64,000 bases of DNA, taken from NCBI RefSeq assembly GCF_029076845.1, contig NZ_JARESE010000001.1:358946-422945 (forward strand). The letters run 5' to 3'. The stretch comes from Novosphingobium album (ex Liu et al. 2023). Its GTDB lineage: Bacteria; Pseudomonadota; Alphaproteobacteria; Sphingomonadales; Sphingomonadaceae. The notes below the pieces were generated by a model. That model did not search any database. It worked only from the letters and a program-made list of their open reading frames with translations, and was not told where the DNA came from. The position numbers were made by a program, and so were the translations under genes. Positions 18,274-30,506 of this stretch are shown piece by piece (within the stretch, counting starts at the first letter, position 1; every line of letters starts with the position of its first letter).

Positions 18274-18670
18274 CCGGGCATCTCCTTCGGTCCGGTCTTC
18301 CGCCCCGATTACCGCCGGGCCGATGCGATCGCCACCGCCTGTCGCCACAGGCAAGCGCGATCGCCGGCAGAGGCAGGCAAGCCGGCTTCGCGACGCGCGC
18401 CGACGATGCCGCAAGGCCAGGGCGCCGGCCCGTCAGTGGCTTTATTATCCTCCCGGGCGATTTTTCTTTCGCACTGCACAATCGCTATTGCCGCAAGGGC
18501 GGTCTGTGCTAGCGATGGGGGTGGAGGAGGAGCTTCAAGGTCTCTCTGCCTGCGGGGGCGGGCGATTGTCACGCCATGTTCCCGAATGGTACCGGACCGG
18601 CTCTGGGAGGCGGTTAACCATAGCCGGCCGAGTGGGCGCTCCACTCACGGCGCGTTGAAGGAGTTCGCCC
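18274..18670. other. 397-bp divergent intergenic region before glgP
   Basis: This region separates the minus-strand enoyl-CoA hydratase-like gene from the plus-strand glycogen operon and should hold both promoters. AAGGAG elements for the two flanking starts are at its ends. An AT-richer patch at about 18436-18495 is the likeliest place for the glg promoter, but I cannot assign -35 and -10 boxes with confidence. I see no convincing small gene. Confidence 0.4.
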
Positions 18671-21084
<2,414 letters not shown>

Positions 21085-21088
<4 letters not shown>

Positions 21089-23238
21089 AGCCACCGGCAA
21101 GTGCGATTGAAGCTCTCCTCGATGGAACCCATGCGGATCCGTTCTCGCTGCTCGGTATGCATCCGGCGCCCAAGGGCAGCTTTGCCCGCGCCATCCTGCC
21201 GGGCGCCGAGCAGGTAGAGGCCTTCGCGCTTGACGGCCAGTTCCTGGGGCAGCTCGAACAGGTCGATCCGCGCGGCCTGTTCGAAGGCGCCCTTCCCGGA
21301 AAGCCGCAGGCGGTGCGCTACCGCTGCTCGGCCGGCGGCTATGACTGGCTCGTCACCGATCCCTACAGCTTCGGCCCGGTGCTGGGGCCGGTCGACGATC
21401 TGCTGATCGCGCAAGGCACCCACTTTCGCCTTTTCGACAAGCTGGGCGCGCACCTGATCCGGCATGAGGGCGCCAGCGGGGTGCATTTCGCGGTCTGGGC
21501 GCCCAACGCGCGGCTCGTCAGCCTGGTCGGCGATTTCAACGACTGGGATTCGCGCCGCCACCCGATGCGCAACCGCAAGGACATCGGCGTGTGGGAAATC
21601 TTCATTCCCGATATCGCCGATTACCGGGCCTACAAGTACCACATCGTCGGCGCCGACGGCGTGGTGCGGCCGCTGAAGGCCGATCCTTTCGCGTTCGCCT
21701 CGGAACTGCGGCCCAAGACCGCCTCGATGACGGTGCAGCCCGGCAAGCTGGACTGGGGCGATGCCGCGCACCGCGCGCACTGGGCCTCGATCGATCCGCG
21801 CCGCGCGCCGATCTCGATCTATGAGGTCCACGCCGGATCGTGGCAGCGCGACCGCTTCAACTGGTTCCTCTCGTGGGACGATCTGGCCGACCAGCTCATC
21901 CCCTATGTCGTCGACATGGGCTTCACCCATATCGAGTTCCTGCCGGTGTCGGAGCATCCCTACGATCCTTCGTGGGGTTATCAGACCACGGGCCTGTTCG
22001 CGCCTTCCGCGCGCTTTGGCGAGCCGGCCGGCTTCGCCCGCTTCGTCGACGGGGCGCATCGCGCGGGCATCGGCGTGCTGATCGACTGGGTGCCGGCGCA
22101 CTTTCCCACCGACGAGCATGGCCTGGTCCGCTTCGACGGCACCGCGCTGTACGAGCACGAAGACCCGCGCCTGGGCTTCCACCCGGACTGGAACACGCTG
22201 ATCTACAATTTCGGGCGGCGCGAGGTGTCGAGCTTCCTGGTCAACAACGCGCTGTTCTGGGCCGAGCAGTACCATGTCGACGGCCTGCGGGTCGATGCCG
22301 TCGCCTCGATGCTCTACCGCGACTATTCGCGCGAGCCGGGCGACTGGATTCCCAATCCCGAAGGCGGGCGCGAGAACTGGGAAGCGGTGGAATTCCTGCG
22401 CGCCACCAATCGCGCGGTCTATGGCACGCATCCCGGCTTCATGACCATTGCCGAGGAATCGACCGCCTGGCCGGGCGTGACCTTGCCCGCGCACGAAGGC
22501 GGGCTGGGCTTCGGCTTCAAGTGGAACATGGGCTTCATGCACGATACGCTGAAGTACATGAGCCGCGATCCGGTGCATCGCCGCTTCCACCATGACGATA
22601 TCACTTTCGGGCTGATGTACGCCTTCAGCGAGAATTTCGTCCTGCCGCTCAGCCATGATGAAGTGGTCCACGGCAAGGGGTCGCTGCTCGGCAAGATGAG
22701 CGGGGACGACTGGCAACAGTTCGCCAACTTGCGCGCTTACTATGCCATGATGTGGGGCTATCCCGGCAAGAAGCTGCTGTTCATGGGCCAGGAATTCGCC
22801 CAGCGCCGCGAATGGAGCGAGGAACGCGCGCTCGACTGGGGCCTGCGCGATGCCCCGGCGCACGAAGGCATCCGCAACCTGGTGCGCGATCTCAACCGGA
22901 TCTATCGCGACCGGCCCGCGCTCCACGCCCGCGATTGCGAGGGCGAGGGTTTTGCCTGGCTGATCGTCGACGATGCGGAGAACTCGGTCTTCGCCTGGCT
23001 GCGCAAGGCGCCCGGCGCGGCGCCGATCGCGGTGATCGCCAACATGACGCCGGCGCTGCGCTCGCATTACCGCGTGCCGCTGCCCCACGATGGCCCCTGG
23101 CGCGAAGTGCTGAACAGCGACGCGCAAGTCTATGGCGGCGGAGGACACGGGAACTTGGGGCAGGTCAATGCAATTCATGGCGGAGCGGATGTAACCTTGC
23201 CACCGCTCGCGACGATCATGCTGGAGTACGCGGGCTGA
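21085..23238 (+). CDS. glgB: 1,4-alpha-glucan branching enzyme
   Basis: A 717-residue GH13 enzyme that introduces alpha-1,6 branches into glycogen. An N-terminal CBM48-type module ([20 protein letters not shown]) precedes the barrel. The catalytic residues by position are D404 in [12 protein letters not shown]457 in IAEEST and D525 in [14 protein letters not shown]. The barrel also has IDWVPAHFP and the WGYQTTG segment. GTG 21085 overlaps the glgP stop (GTGA); the frame is open further upstream only because it lies inside glgP. The length is normal for a two-N-domain GlgB. The next gene, glgC, follows after 16 nt. Confidence 0.96.
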
Positions 23239-23254
23239 TGCAGGAGATTCCGGG

Positions 23255-24517
23255 ATGAGAAGCCATATCGGTCAACCGCTCGCACGCGAAGCCATGGCCT
23301 ATGTGCTGGCCGGCGGGCGCGGCAGTCGCCTCAAGGAACTGACCGACAACCGCGCCAAGCCCGCGGTCTATTTCGGCGGCAAGGCGCGGATCATCGATTT
23401 CGCGCTGTCGAACGCGATCAATTCGGGCATTCGCCGCATCGGTGTCGCCACGCAGTACAAGGCGCATTCGCTGATCCGGCACATGCAGCGCGCGTGGAAC
23501 TTCATGCGCCCCGAACGCAACGAGAGCTTCGACATCCTGCCGGCCTCGCAGCGCATTTCCGAGCTGCTGTGGTACGAAGGCACGGCCGACGCGGTCTATC
23601 AGAACATCGACATCATCCAGGCCCACGCCCCCAAGTACATGGTCATCCTGGCGGGCGACCATGTCTACAAGATGGATTACGAGCTGATGCTGCGCCAGCA
23701 CGTCGATTCGGGGGCTGACGTCACGGTCGGCTGCCTGGTCGTGCCGCGCAAGGAAGCCAGCGGGTTCGGGGTGATGGCGGTCGATGGCAAGGACCGGATC
23801 ACCTCGTTCGTGGAAAAGCCCAAGAACCCTCCGGGCATCCCGGGCGATCCCGACAAGGCCCTCGCCTCGATGGGCATCTACGTGTTCGAGACGCAGTTCC
23901 TGTTCGATCAGCTGCGGCGCGACGCCGCCGATCCCGCTTCCAAGCGGGACTTCGGCGGGGATATCATCCCCTATCTGGTCAAGCACGGCAAGGCGCAGGC
24001 CCACCGCTTTACCGACAGTTGCATCCGCGCCGCCGAGGAGATCGAGGAATACTGGCGCGATGTCGGCACGATCGATGCCTATTTCGAAGCCAACCTGGAC
24101 CTGACCGACACCGTGCCCAAGCTCGATCTCTACGATCGCGAATGGCCGATCTGGTCCGATGCGGTGGTCTCCGCCCCGGCCAAGTTCGTGCATGACGAGG
24201 ATGGCCGGCGCGGATCGGCGATCTCTTCGCTGATCTCGAACGACTGCATCGTCTCGGGCGCGACCGCGCGGCGCAGCCTGCTGTTCACCGGCGTCAAGAT
24301 GGGCAGCTATTCCAGCGTCAACGAAGGCGTGATCCTGCCGTATTGCAACATCGGCCGCCACGCGCGCCTGTCCCGCGTGATCATCGATTCGGGCGTGCGC
24401 ATCCCCGAAGGGCTGGTGGTGGGCGAAGACCCGGAGCTTGACGCGATCCGTTTCCGCCGCACCGACAATGGCATCTGCCTGATCACCAAGCCGATGATCG
24501 ACCGTTTGTCGAACTGA
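23255..24517 (+). CDS. glgC: Glucose-1-phosphate adenylyltransferase (ADP-glucose pyrophosphorylase)
   Basis: A 420-residue enzyme that makes ADP-glucose, the committed and usually allosterically controlled step of glycogen synthesis. The nucleotide loop is [14 protein letters not shown] at about residues 17-30, followed by [15 protein letters not shown]. The active-site aspartate is in [11 protein letters not shown] and the sugar-phosphate lysine in SFVEKP. The C-terminal left-handed beta-helix includes [14 protein letters not shown] and [15 protein letters not shown] precedes the ATG by about 8 nt. Fructose-6-phosphate/pyruvate activation is typical in alphaproteobacteria but cannot be read here. 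It lies 3 nt before glgA. Confidence 0.96.
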   Translation: MRSHIGQPLAREAMAYVLAGGRGSRLKELTDNRAKPAVYFGGKARIIDFALSNAINSGIRRIGVATQYKAHSLIRHMQRAWNFMRPERNESFDILPASQRISELLWYEGTADAVYQNIDIIQAHAPKYMVILAGDHVYKMDYELMLRQHVDSGADVTVGCLVVPRKEASGFGVMAVDGKDRITSFVEKPKNPPGIPGDPDKALASMGIYVFETQFLFDQLRRDAADPASKRDFGGDIIPYLVKHGKAQAHRFTDSCIRAAEEIEEYWRDVGTIDAYFEANLDLTDTVPKLDLYDREWPIWSDAVVSAPAKFVHDEDGRRGSAISSLISNDCIVSGATARRSLLFTGVKMGSYSSVNEGVILPYCNIGRHARLSRVIIDSGVRIPEGLVVGEDPELDAIRFRRTDNGICLITKPMIDRLSN

Positions 24518-24520
24518 GCC

Positions 24521-25969
24521 ATGGCGCTGAAAGTCCTTTCGGTCGCGTCGGAAGCCGTTCCCCTGGTCAAGACCGGGGGGCTGGCCGACGTGGCGGGCGC
24601 CTTGCCCGCGGCGGTTTCCGGCCACGGCGTGGAGATGACGACGCTGCTGCCGGGCTATCCGGCGGTCATGCAGTCGCTGGGCAAGGTCCGGGCGATCCAC
24701 ACCTGGCCGGCGCTGCTGGGCGAGCCGGCGCGGCTGCTGGCCGGCCGGATCGGCGATCATCCGCTGCTGGTGCTGGACGCGCCGGGCTTCTTCGCGCGCG
24801 GCGGCCAGCCTTACAGCGATTCCACCGGGCATGACTGGGGCGACAACTGGCGCCGCTTCGCCGCGTTCAGCCGGGCGGCGGCCGACATCGCCGGCGGCGC
24901 GGTGAAGCGCAAGGCGTTCGACGTGCTGCACGCGCATGACTGGCAGGCGGCGCTGGCGCCCGCCTACTTGCGCTATGCCCCGCCCGAAGGCGGCCAGGCG
25001 GTGCCCAGCGTGCAGACCGTGCACAACATGGCCTTCCAGGGCTATTGCCATGCCAGCATCTTCCCCTGGCTCGGCCTGCCGCACGAGGCATGGTCGGTCG
25101 ATGGGGTCGAATATCACGGCGGCGTCGGGATGCTGAAGGCCGGGCTGACATCGGCCGGCAAGATCACCACCGTCAGCCCGACTTACGCGGCGGAAATCCG
25201 CAGCGGCGAGTTCGGCATGGGCCTGGAAGGGCTGATCCGGGCGCGCGGCCACGATGTCGTGGGCATCCTGAACGGCATCGACACCGCGCTGTGGAACCCC
25301 GCGACCGATCCCGCGCTGGCCCGGCACTACACCCCGCGCACGCTGCCGCGCCGCGCGGCCAACAAGCGCGCGATCGAAACCGTATTCGGGCTCGATCACG
25401 ATGACGGCCCGCTCTTCGTCGTGATCAGCCGGCTGACCTGGCAGAAGGGCATGGATGTCCTGCTCGAAGTGCTCGATCATCTGGTCGGCATCGGTGGGCG
25501 GCTGGCGCTGCTCGGCTCGGGCGATCCGCGTATCGAGCAGGGGCTGCACGAAGCGGCGGCGCGCCATCCGGGGCGCATCGCCGTGCGCATCGGCTATGAC
25601 GAGGATCTCTCGCACCGGATGCAGGGCGGTGGCGATGCGATCCTGGTGCCTTCGCGGTTCGAGCCTTGCGGGCTGACCCAGCTTTACGGCCTGGCTTATG
25701 GCTGCGTGCCGGTGGTGGCGCGCACCGGCGGGCTGGCCGATACGGTGATCGACGCCAATCCGGCCGCGCTGGCGGCCGGCGTCGCCACCGGCGTGCAGCA
25801 CGGCGCGGTCAGCTATGATAGCCTGGCCGCCGCGCTGAACCGCACGGTCGCGTTGTACTGGCAGCCGGGCGAATGGGAACGGCTGCAACGCAACGGCATG
25901 AAGTGCGATTTTTCCTGGGCCGCCAGCGGCAGGGCCTATGCCGATCTCTATCGGTCGCTTGCCGCATGA
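24521..25969 (+). CDS. glgA: Glycogen synthase (ADP-glucose type)
   Basis: A 482-residue GT5 enzyme that elongates alpha-1,4-glucan from ADP-glucose. The signature KTGGLADVAGALP starts at K17. HAHDWQAAL, VQTVHNMAFQG and GILNGIDTALWNP are in the expected order, and SRFEPCGLTQLYGLAYG and ARTGGLADTV form the donor site in the second Rossmann lobe. The length is normal for bacterial GlgA. The ATG at 24521 lies only 3 nt after the glgC stop, and the stop overlaps glgX by ATGA, so expression is coupled. No anomaly is seen. Confidence 0.96.
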   Translation: MALKVLSVASEAVPLVKTGGLADVAGALPAAVSGHGVEMTTLLPGYPAVMQSLGKVRAIHTWPALLGEPARLLAGRIGDHPLLVLDAPGFFARGGQPYSDSTGHDWGDNWRRFAAFSRAAADIAGGAVKRKAFDVLHAHDWQAALAPAYLRYAPPEGGQAVPSVQTVHNMAFQGYCHASIFPWLGLPHEAWSVDGVEYHGGVGMLKAGLTSAGKITTVSPTYAAEIRSGEFGMGLEGLIRARGHDVVGILNGIDTALWNPATDPALARHYTPRTLPRRAANKRAIETVFGLDHDDGPLFVVISRLTWQKGMDVLLEVLDHLVGIGGRLALLGSGDPRIEQGLHEAAARHPGRIAVRIGYDEDLSHRMQGGGDAILVPSRFEPCGLTQLYGLAYGCVPVVARTGGLADTVIDANPAALAAGVATGVQHGAVSYDSLAAALNRTVALYWQPGEWERLQRNGMKCDFSWAASGRAYADLYRSLAA

Positions 25970-27777
25970 GCTTGCCGCTGGGGGCAAGGGTCGAGGGCGG
26001 TGTCACGCGCTTCGCGGTACGCGCGCCGCTGGCCGACATGCTCTGGCTCTGTGTGTTCGATGGCCCGGCCGAAACGCGCCACGCCATGGCGCGCGACGGG
26101 GCCGATTGGGTACTGGAATGGCCGGGGGACTTGTCCGGCGCGCGGTATGGCTATCGCGCGGCGGGCGAATGGGCGCCGGAGGCCGGCCGCTGGTTCGATC
26201 CGGCGAAGCTGCTGGTCGATCCTTATGCCGTGGAGCTGGACCGCCGCTTCGTCCAGAGCCCGCGCCTGGCCACTTTCGGTGAGGATACCGCTGACATCGT
26301 GCCCAGGGCGATCGTGCCCGCGCCGCGCCCGCCGCTGGCCGCGCGGCCGCCGCGCTTTGCCCGCGCCGGGCTGGTCTATGAACTCAATGTCCGCGCGTTC
26401 ACCATGCTCCATCCCGCCGTGCCGGCCAGCCAGCGCGGCACGATCGCGGCGCTGCGTCACCCGGCGGTGCTGGCCCATTTCAGGAAGCTGCACGTCACCG
26501 CGATCGAGCTGATGCCGATCGTCGCCTGGATTGATGAGCGGCACTTGCTGCCGCTCGGGCTGGTCAATGCCTGGGGCTATAACCCGGTGGCGATGATGGC
26601 GCTTGATCCGGGGCTGTGCCCCGGCGGCGTCGCCGAGCTGCGCGAGACGGTGGCGGCGCTCCACGCCGAAGGGATCGGCGTGATCCTCGATCTGGTGTTC
26701 AACCACAGTGGTGAAAGCGACTTGCAGGGCGGCGTGATCTCGCTGCGCGGGCTGGACGATGCCGCCTATGCCCGCGCGCCCGACGGCTCGCTGATCAACG
26801 ATACCGGCACGGGCAACACGCTCGATTTCGCCAATCCCGCCGTGCGCCGCCTGACGCTGGCGAGCCTGCGGCATTTCGTGGCGCAATGCGGCATCGACGG
26901 GTTCCGCTTCGACCTGGCGACCGTGCTCGCGCGCGAGCCGGGCTTTGCCGCCGACGCGCCGATCTTTGCCGAGATCGCCGCCGATCCGCTGCTGGCCGAC
27001 CGGGTGATGATCGCCGAGCCGTGGGATATCGGCCCGGGCGGCTATCAGCTGGGCCGGTTCCCCGCGAACTGGCTGGAATGGAACGACCGCTATCGCGACG
27101 ACGTGCGCCGCTTCTGGCGGGGCGATGGCGGGATCGACATGCTGGCCACGCGCATGGCTGGATCGTCCGACGTGTTCGGCCCCCAGTGCGTGCCGGAAAA
27201 TTGCCGCACGGTCAATTTCCTCGCCGCGCATGACGGTTTCACGCTCGCCGATACGGTGTCCTATACCCAGCGGCACAACTGGGCCAATGGCGAGGACAAC
27301 CGCGACGGGCACGGCGAGAACTTCTCGTGGAACAACGGCGTCGAGGGGCCGAGCGACGATCCGGCGGTGCTGGCGGCGCGCGGCGCGGACTTGCGCGCGT
27401 TGCTGGGCACGCTGTTCGCCTCGACCGGGACGATCATGCTGACCGCCGGGGACGAGTTCGGCCGCAGCCAGCAAGGCAACAACAACGCCTATGCGCAGGA
27501 CAACGCGATCGGCTGGGTCGATTGGGAAGGGCGCGACCGGGCGCTGGAAGACCATGTCGCCCAGCTTGCCGCCTTCCGCGCCGCGCATCTCGACTGGTTC
27601 CGCATCTTTCCCGAAGACGGCATCTGGCTGACGCTGGACGGCACCCCCAAGACCGACGCGCATTGGCAGGACCAGCACGCGCCGGGCCTGTGCTGGCAAT
27701 CGCACGATCCCGCCGCGCCGCGCCGCTTCGTGATCGACCGCGCCCGCCGCCGCGTGGTGCAGGACGCGGGCGCCTGA
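25966..27777 (+). CDS. glgX: Glycogen debranching enzyme
   Basis: A 603-residue GH13 isoamylase-type enzyme that removes phosphorylase-limit branches. A CBM48-like N terminus (GVTRFAVRAPLADMLWLCVF) precedes the barrel. The catalytic residues by position are D316 in GFRFDLATVL, E351 in MIAEPWDIGPGGYQLG and D423 in AAHDGFTLAD. WGYNPVAMMALDPG and VILDLVFNHSGE are conserved. The C terminus is shorter than in E. coli GlgX (about 657 residues), with a reduced beta domain. ATG 25966 overlaps the glgA stop. It is last in the operon, with a hairpin terminator 11 bp after the stop. TreX-like activity is the alternative. Confidence 0.93.
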   Translation: MSLPLGARVEGGVTRFAVRAPLADMLWLCVFDGPAETRHAMARDGADWVLEWPGDLSGARYGYRAAGEWAPEAGRWFDPAKLLVDPYAVELDRRFVQSPRLATFGEDTADIVPRAIVPAPRPPLAARPPRFARAGLVYELNVRAFTMLHPAVPASQRGTIAALRHPAVLAHFRKLHVTAIELMPIVAWIDERHLLPLGLVNAWGYNPVAMMALDPGLCPGGVAELRETVAALHAEGIGVILDLVFNHSGESDLQGGVISLRGLDDAAYARAPDGSLINDTGTGNTLDFANPAVRRLTLASLRHFVAQCGIDGFRFDLATVLAREPGFAADAPIFAEIAADPLLADRVMIAEPWDIGPGGYQLGRFPANWLEWNDRYRDDVRRFWRGDGGIDMLATRMAGSSDVFGPQCVPENCRTVNFLAAHDGFTLADTVSYTQRHNWANGEDNRDGHGENFSWNNGVEGPSDDPAVLAARGADLRALLGTLFASTGTIMLTAGDEFGRSQQGNNNAYAQDNAIGWVDWEGRDRALEDHVAQLAAFRAAHLDWFRIFPEDGIWLTLDGTPKTDAHWQDQHAPGLCWQSHDPAAPRRFVIDRARRRVVQDAGA

Positions 27778-27787
27778 GAAGTTGGTT

Positions 27788-27813
27788 GGAAATGCGCTGA
27801 TAGGCGCATTTCC
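27788..27813. terminator. Bidirectional hairpin between convergent glgX and ketosynthase genes
   Basis: GGAAATGCGC (27788-27797) and GCGCATTTCC (27804-27813) form a perfect 10-bp stem around a 6-nt loop. It lies in the 46-bp gap between the glgX stop and the convergent ketosynthase stop, so it probably ends transcription from both sides. There is no long T-run. Confidence 0.75.
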
Positions 27814-27823
27814 CAACAATCTC

Positions 27824-29053
27824 TCAATACCGCCGGCCCACCAGCACCGCGTTGAGCCCGCCGAAGGCGAAGGCGTTCGCCACCAGCACGTCGTGCGCGA
27901 TCGGCGTGGGGGCGAGCGCGAGGGGGATGGCGCAGGCCGGATCGGCGGCGACGTGGCCCAGCACCGGCGGGGCCCTGCCCTCGGCCAGCGCGCGCAGGCC
28001 CAGCGCGAATTGCAGCGCGCCCGAGGCGCCGATCAGGTGGCCATGCGCGGACTTGGTGGCGATCACCAGGTTGTCCGCCATCCGATCGCCATAGACCGCG
28101 CGCAGCGCCGCCGCCTCGCAGGCATCGTTCAATTCGGTGCCGGTGCCGTGGGCGGAAACCAGCGCGGGCGTTTCGGCGCCGATGCCGGCGTCGGCCAGCG
28201 CCAGCCGGATCGCGGCTTCGACCGTGCGCTGGTCGGGCGCGGTCATCTGGCCGGCATCCGATGTCGCGCCATAGCCGGCCAGCTCGCCCAGGATCGTCGC
28301 GCCGCGCGCCAGCGCGTGCGCCTCGCTTTCCAGCACCAGCATCGCCGCGCCTTCGCCCAGCACCATGCCCTTGCGGCCGGTCGAGAACGGGCGGCAGGTA
28401 TCGGGCGCCAGCACCCCCAGCGAATTCCACGCGAACCACGCTCCCAGCGTGATGCAAGCCTCGGTCCCGCCGGCGATCGCCACATCGACGCGGCCTTCGC
28501 GCACCATGCGCATCGCCTCGCCCAGCGCGTGCGAGGACGAGGCGCAGGCACTGGCCAGCACCAGCGTCGGCCCGTGCACGCCCAGCATCATCGCGACGTG
28601 GCTGGCCGGGACCGAGATCATCGAGGCCGGAATCGTCTGCGGATGGAACCGCCGCGTCTTGCGCGCATAGAGCCGTTCGAACGCGGCATCGACCAGCGCG
28701 TTGCCATTGCTGCCGCAGCCGATCACCACCGCGGTCCGCTCGGCCAGCGCGGGATGGCCGTCGATCCCGGCCATGCGCACGGCTTCATCGGCCGCGATCA
28801 GCGCGAAGCGCGAGAAATCGTCGAGCAGGCCCAGCTTGCGCAAGTCACGGGCCGGCATCGCGGCCGCGAGCATCTCCGGCGCGATCCAGGCGGCCATGCC
28901 CCGGATGGTGAAGTCAGGCTCATCCTGCCAGATCACCCGCTCGATCGGCCGGATCGCGCCCTGGCCCGTCACGGCGCGCGTCCAGTTGGCCGCGGTCCCC
29001 ACGCCCAGCCCGCTGACGCAGCCCGTGCCGGTGACGACGACCTTGCGGTTCAT
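27824..29053 (-). CDS. Beta-ketoacyl-ACP synthase II-like enzyme (FabF/NodE type)
   Basis: A 409-residue condensing enzyme that extends an acyl chain by two carbons from malonyl-ACP. The catalytic triad is visible: C170 in ASACASSSHA, H302 in AHGTGTELND and H339 in KSAHGHLIGASGA. VTGTGCVSGLG at the N terminus and NAFAFGGLNAVLV at the C terminus are standard. The start overlaps the upstream acyl carrier protein gene by ATGA, so the two act as a pair. The true fabF usually sits beside fabG and acpP; here none of those is present, so this is a dedicated system (NodFE-like pair or special lipid), substrate unknown. Confidence 0.9.
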   Translation of the reverse strand: MNRKVVVTGTGCVSGLGVGTAANWTRAVTGQGAIRPIERVIWQDEPDFTIRGMAAWIAPEMLAAAMPARDLRKLGLLDDFSRFALIAADEAVRMAGIDGHPALAERTAVVIGCGSNGNALVDAAFERLYARKTRRFHPQTIPASMISVPASHVAMMLGVHGPTLVLASACASSSHALGEAMRMVREGRVDVAIAGGTEACITLGAWFAWNSLGVLAPDTCRPFSTGRKGMVLGEGAAMLVLESEAHALARGATILGELAGYGATSDAGQMTAPDQRTVEAAIRLALADAGIGAETPALVSAHGTGTELNDACEAAALRAVYGDRMADNLVIATKSAHGHLIGASGALQFALGLRALAEGRAPPVLGHVAADPACAIPLALAPTPIAHDVLVANAFAFGGLNAVLVGRRY

Positions 29054-29286
29054 CCCGGCGCGAGGCTCATGACGTGATCGACGAACTGGCCCAGCGTGAA
29101 ATCGCGCGAAATGGCGTCAGGCTCGATCGTGACGCCGAACCGCTCCTCGATCTCGAACACGGCGCTGGCGATGTCGATCGAGCCGATGTCGAGGTCGATC
29201 AGCGTCGCCTCGGGCGCGAGCTTTTCCAGCGGGATGCGCGATTCCTCGGCAATGATCGCCAGCACCGCCTCGCGCGTGATCGTCAT
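29050..29286 (-). CDS. Acyl carrier protein, dedicated partner of the ketosynthase
   Basis: A 78-residue acidic four-helix acyl carrier protein. The phosphopantetheine serine is Ser36 in DLDIGSIDIA; the usual DSL is GSI here, a deviation seen in specialised carriers rather than AcpP. The helices around FEIEERFGVTI and DFTLGQFVDHV fit the fold. ATG 29286 is preferred; a TTG five codons upstream is possible. It overlaps the ketosynthase start by four bases. It would carry the growing chain for that enzyme. No phosphopantetheinyl transferase or reductase genes are nearby. Confidence 0.87.
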   Translation of the reverse strand: MTITREAVLAIIAEESRIPLEKLAPEATLIDLDIGSIDIASAVFEIEERFGVTIEPDAISRDFTLGQFVDHVMSLAPG

Positions 29287-29374
29287 GGGCCTGTCTCGCA
29301 ATGCGTTGCCGGGCGGCCATGCTTGTCAGAGCGGCCGGGCAAAAGCAAAGACTTCATCGGCGGCGGCGATCGGC

Positions 29375-30376
29375 TCAGCCGCGAATCTCCGAGAGGCGCC
29401 GTTCCCAGGCGAGCGCGTGGCCGACGATGGTGTCGAGATCAGCATAGCGGGGTTCCCACGGCAGCGTCGCCTTGATCCGGCGATTGTCCGAGATCAGCGA
29501 ATCGGGATCGCCCGCGCGGCGCCCTTCCAGCCGGCGCTCGATCGTGTGGTTGGTCACGCGGTCGACCGCGTCGAGCACTTCGAGCACCGAGAAGCCGCGC
29601 CCATAGCCGCAGTTCATCGTCAGCGAACGCGCCGGCTCGGCGATCAGGGCTTCCAGCGCGAGCACATGTGCGGCGGCGAGATCGGAAACGTGGATATAGT
29701 CGCGCACGCCGGTGCCGTCAGGCGTGGCGTAATCGGTGCCGAAGACGCTGACATGATCGCGCTTGCCCAGCGCGGCTTCCACTGCGACCTTGATGAGATG
29801 CGTCGCGCCCGCGGTCGATTGCCCGGTGCGCGCCTGCGGATCGGCGCCGGCCACGTTGAAATAGCGCAGCGCGCAGTAGTTGAACGGATGGGCGCGGGCG
29901 GTATCGGCCAGCATCGTCTCGGTCATCAGCTTGGACATGCCGTAGGGATTGATCGGGATCTTCGGGCTGTCCTCGGTCACGGGGGAGACTTCGGGAATGC
30001 CGTAAGTCGCCGCCGTGGAACTGAAGATGAAATGCGGCACGCCCGCCGTCACCGCCGCCGCGATCAGCGCGCGGCTCTTGGCGGTGTTGTTGTGATAGTA
30101 TTTCAGCGGGTTCTCGACCGATTCGGGCACGATGATCGACCCGGCGAAGTGCATCACCGCGCGGCAGCCCCGCTCGGCGAAGATGCGGGCGAGCAGTGCG
30201 CCATCCTCGATATCGCCTTCGTACAGCGGCACGCCTTCGGGAATGGCGAAGCGGAAGCCGGTGGAAAGGTTGTCGATCACGCAGACCGGCCAGCCGCTAT
30301 CGACCAGCGCGAGCACGGCATGGCTGCCGATATAGCCGGCGCCGCCGGTTACGAGGACGGGGACTTTATCGGTCAT
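29375..30376 (-). CDS. galE: UDP-glucose 4-epimerase
   Basis: A 333-residue NAD-dependent extended SDR that interconverts UDP-glucose and UDP-galactose and so supplies galactose for the neighbouring polysaccharide locus. The Rossmann loop is VTGGAGYIGSH near the N terminus. FAGSIIVPESVENPLKYY, the SST segment SSTAATYG and the catalytic Tyr and Lys in NPYGMSKLM follow. LRYFNVAGADP and GTGVRDYIHVSDLA are typical GalE blocks. ATG 30376 is chosen over a start three codons upstream. The gap to the ACP gene (88 bp) suggests a separate transcript. UDP-GlcNAc epimerisation is a possible extra activity. Confidence 0.93.
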   Translation of the reverse strand: MTDKVPVLVTGGAGYIGSHAVLALVDSGWPVCVIDNLSTGFRFAIPEGVPLYEGDIEDGALLARIFAERGCRAVMHFAGSIIVPESVENPLKYYHNNTAKSRALIAAAVTAGVPHFIFSSTAATYGIPEVSPVTEDSPKIPINPYGMSKLMTETMLADTARAHPFNYCALRYFNVAGADPQARTGQSTAGATHLIKVAVEAALGKRDHVSVFGTDYATPDGTGVRDYIHVSDLAAAHVLALEALIAEPARSLTMNCGYGRGFSVLEVLDAVDRVTNHTIERRLEGRRAGDPDSLISDNRRIKATLPWEPRYADLDTIVGHALAWERRLSEIRG

Positions 30377-30506
30377 GAACACCACTTCGAACAGTTCGGG
30401 TTGGGCCGGGCGCGAAACCGCCGCTGGGACGAATCAACCGCCGGTGGGCGATCCTCGCCGCGCGCTGCCTTAGCGCGGGCGCGAAGGAAAGGCTTTTTCG
30501 CGCGGC

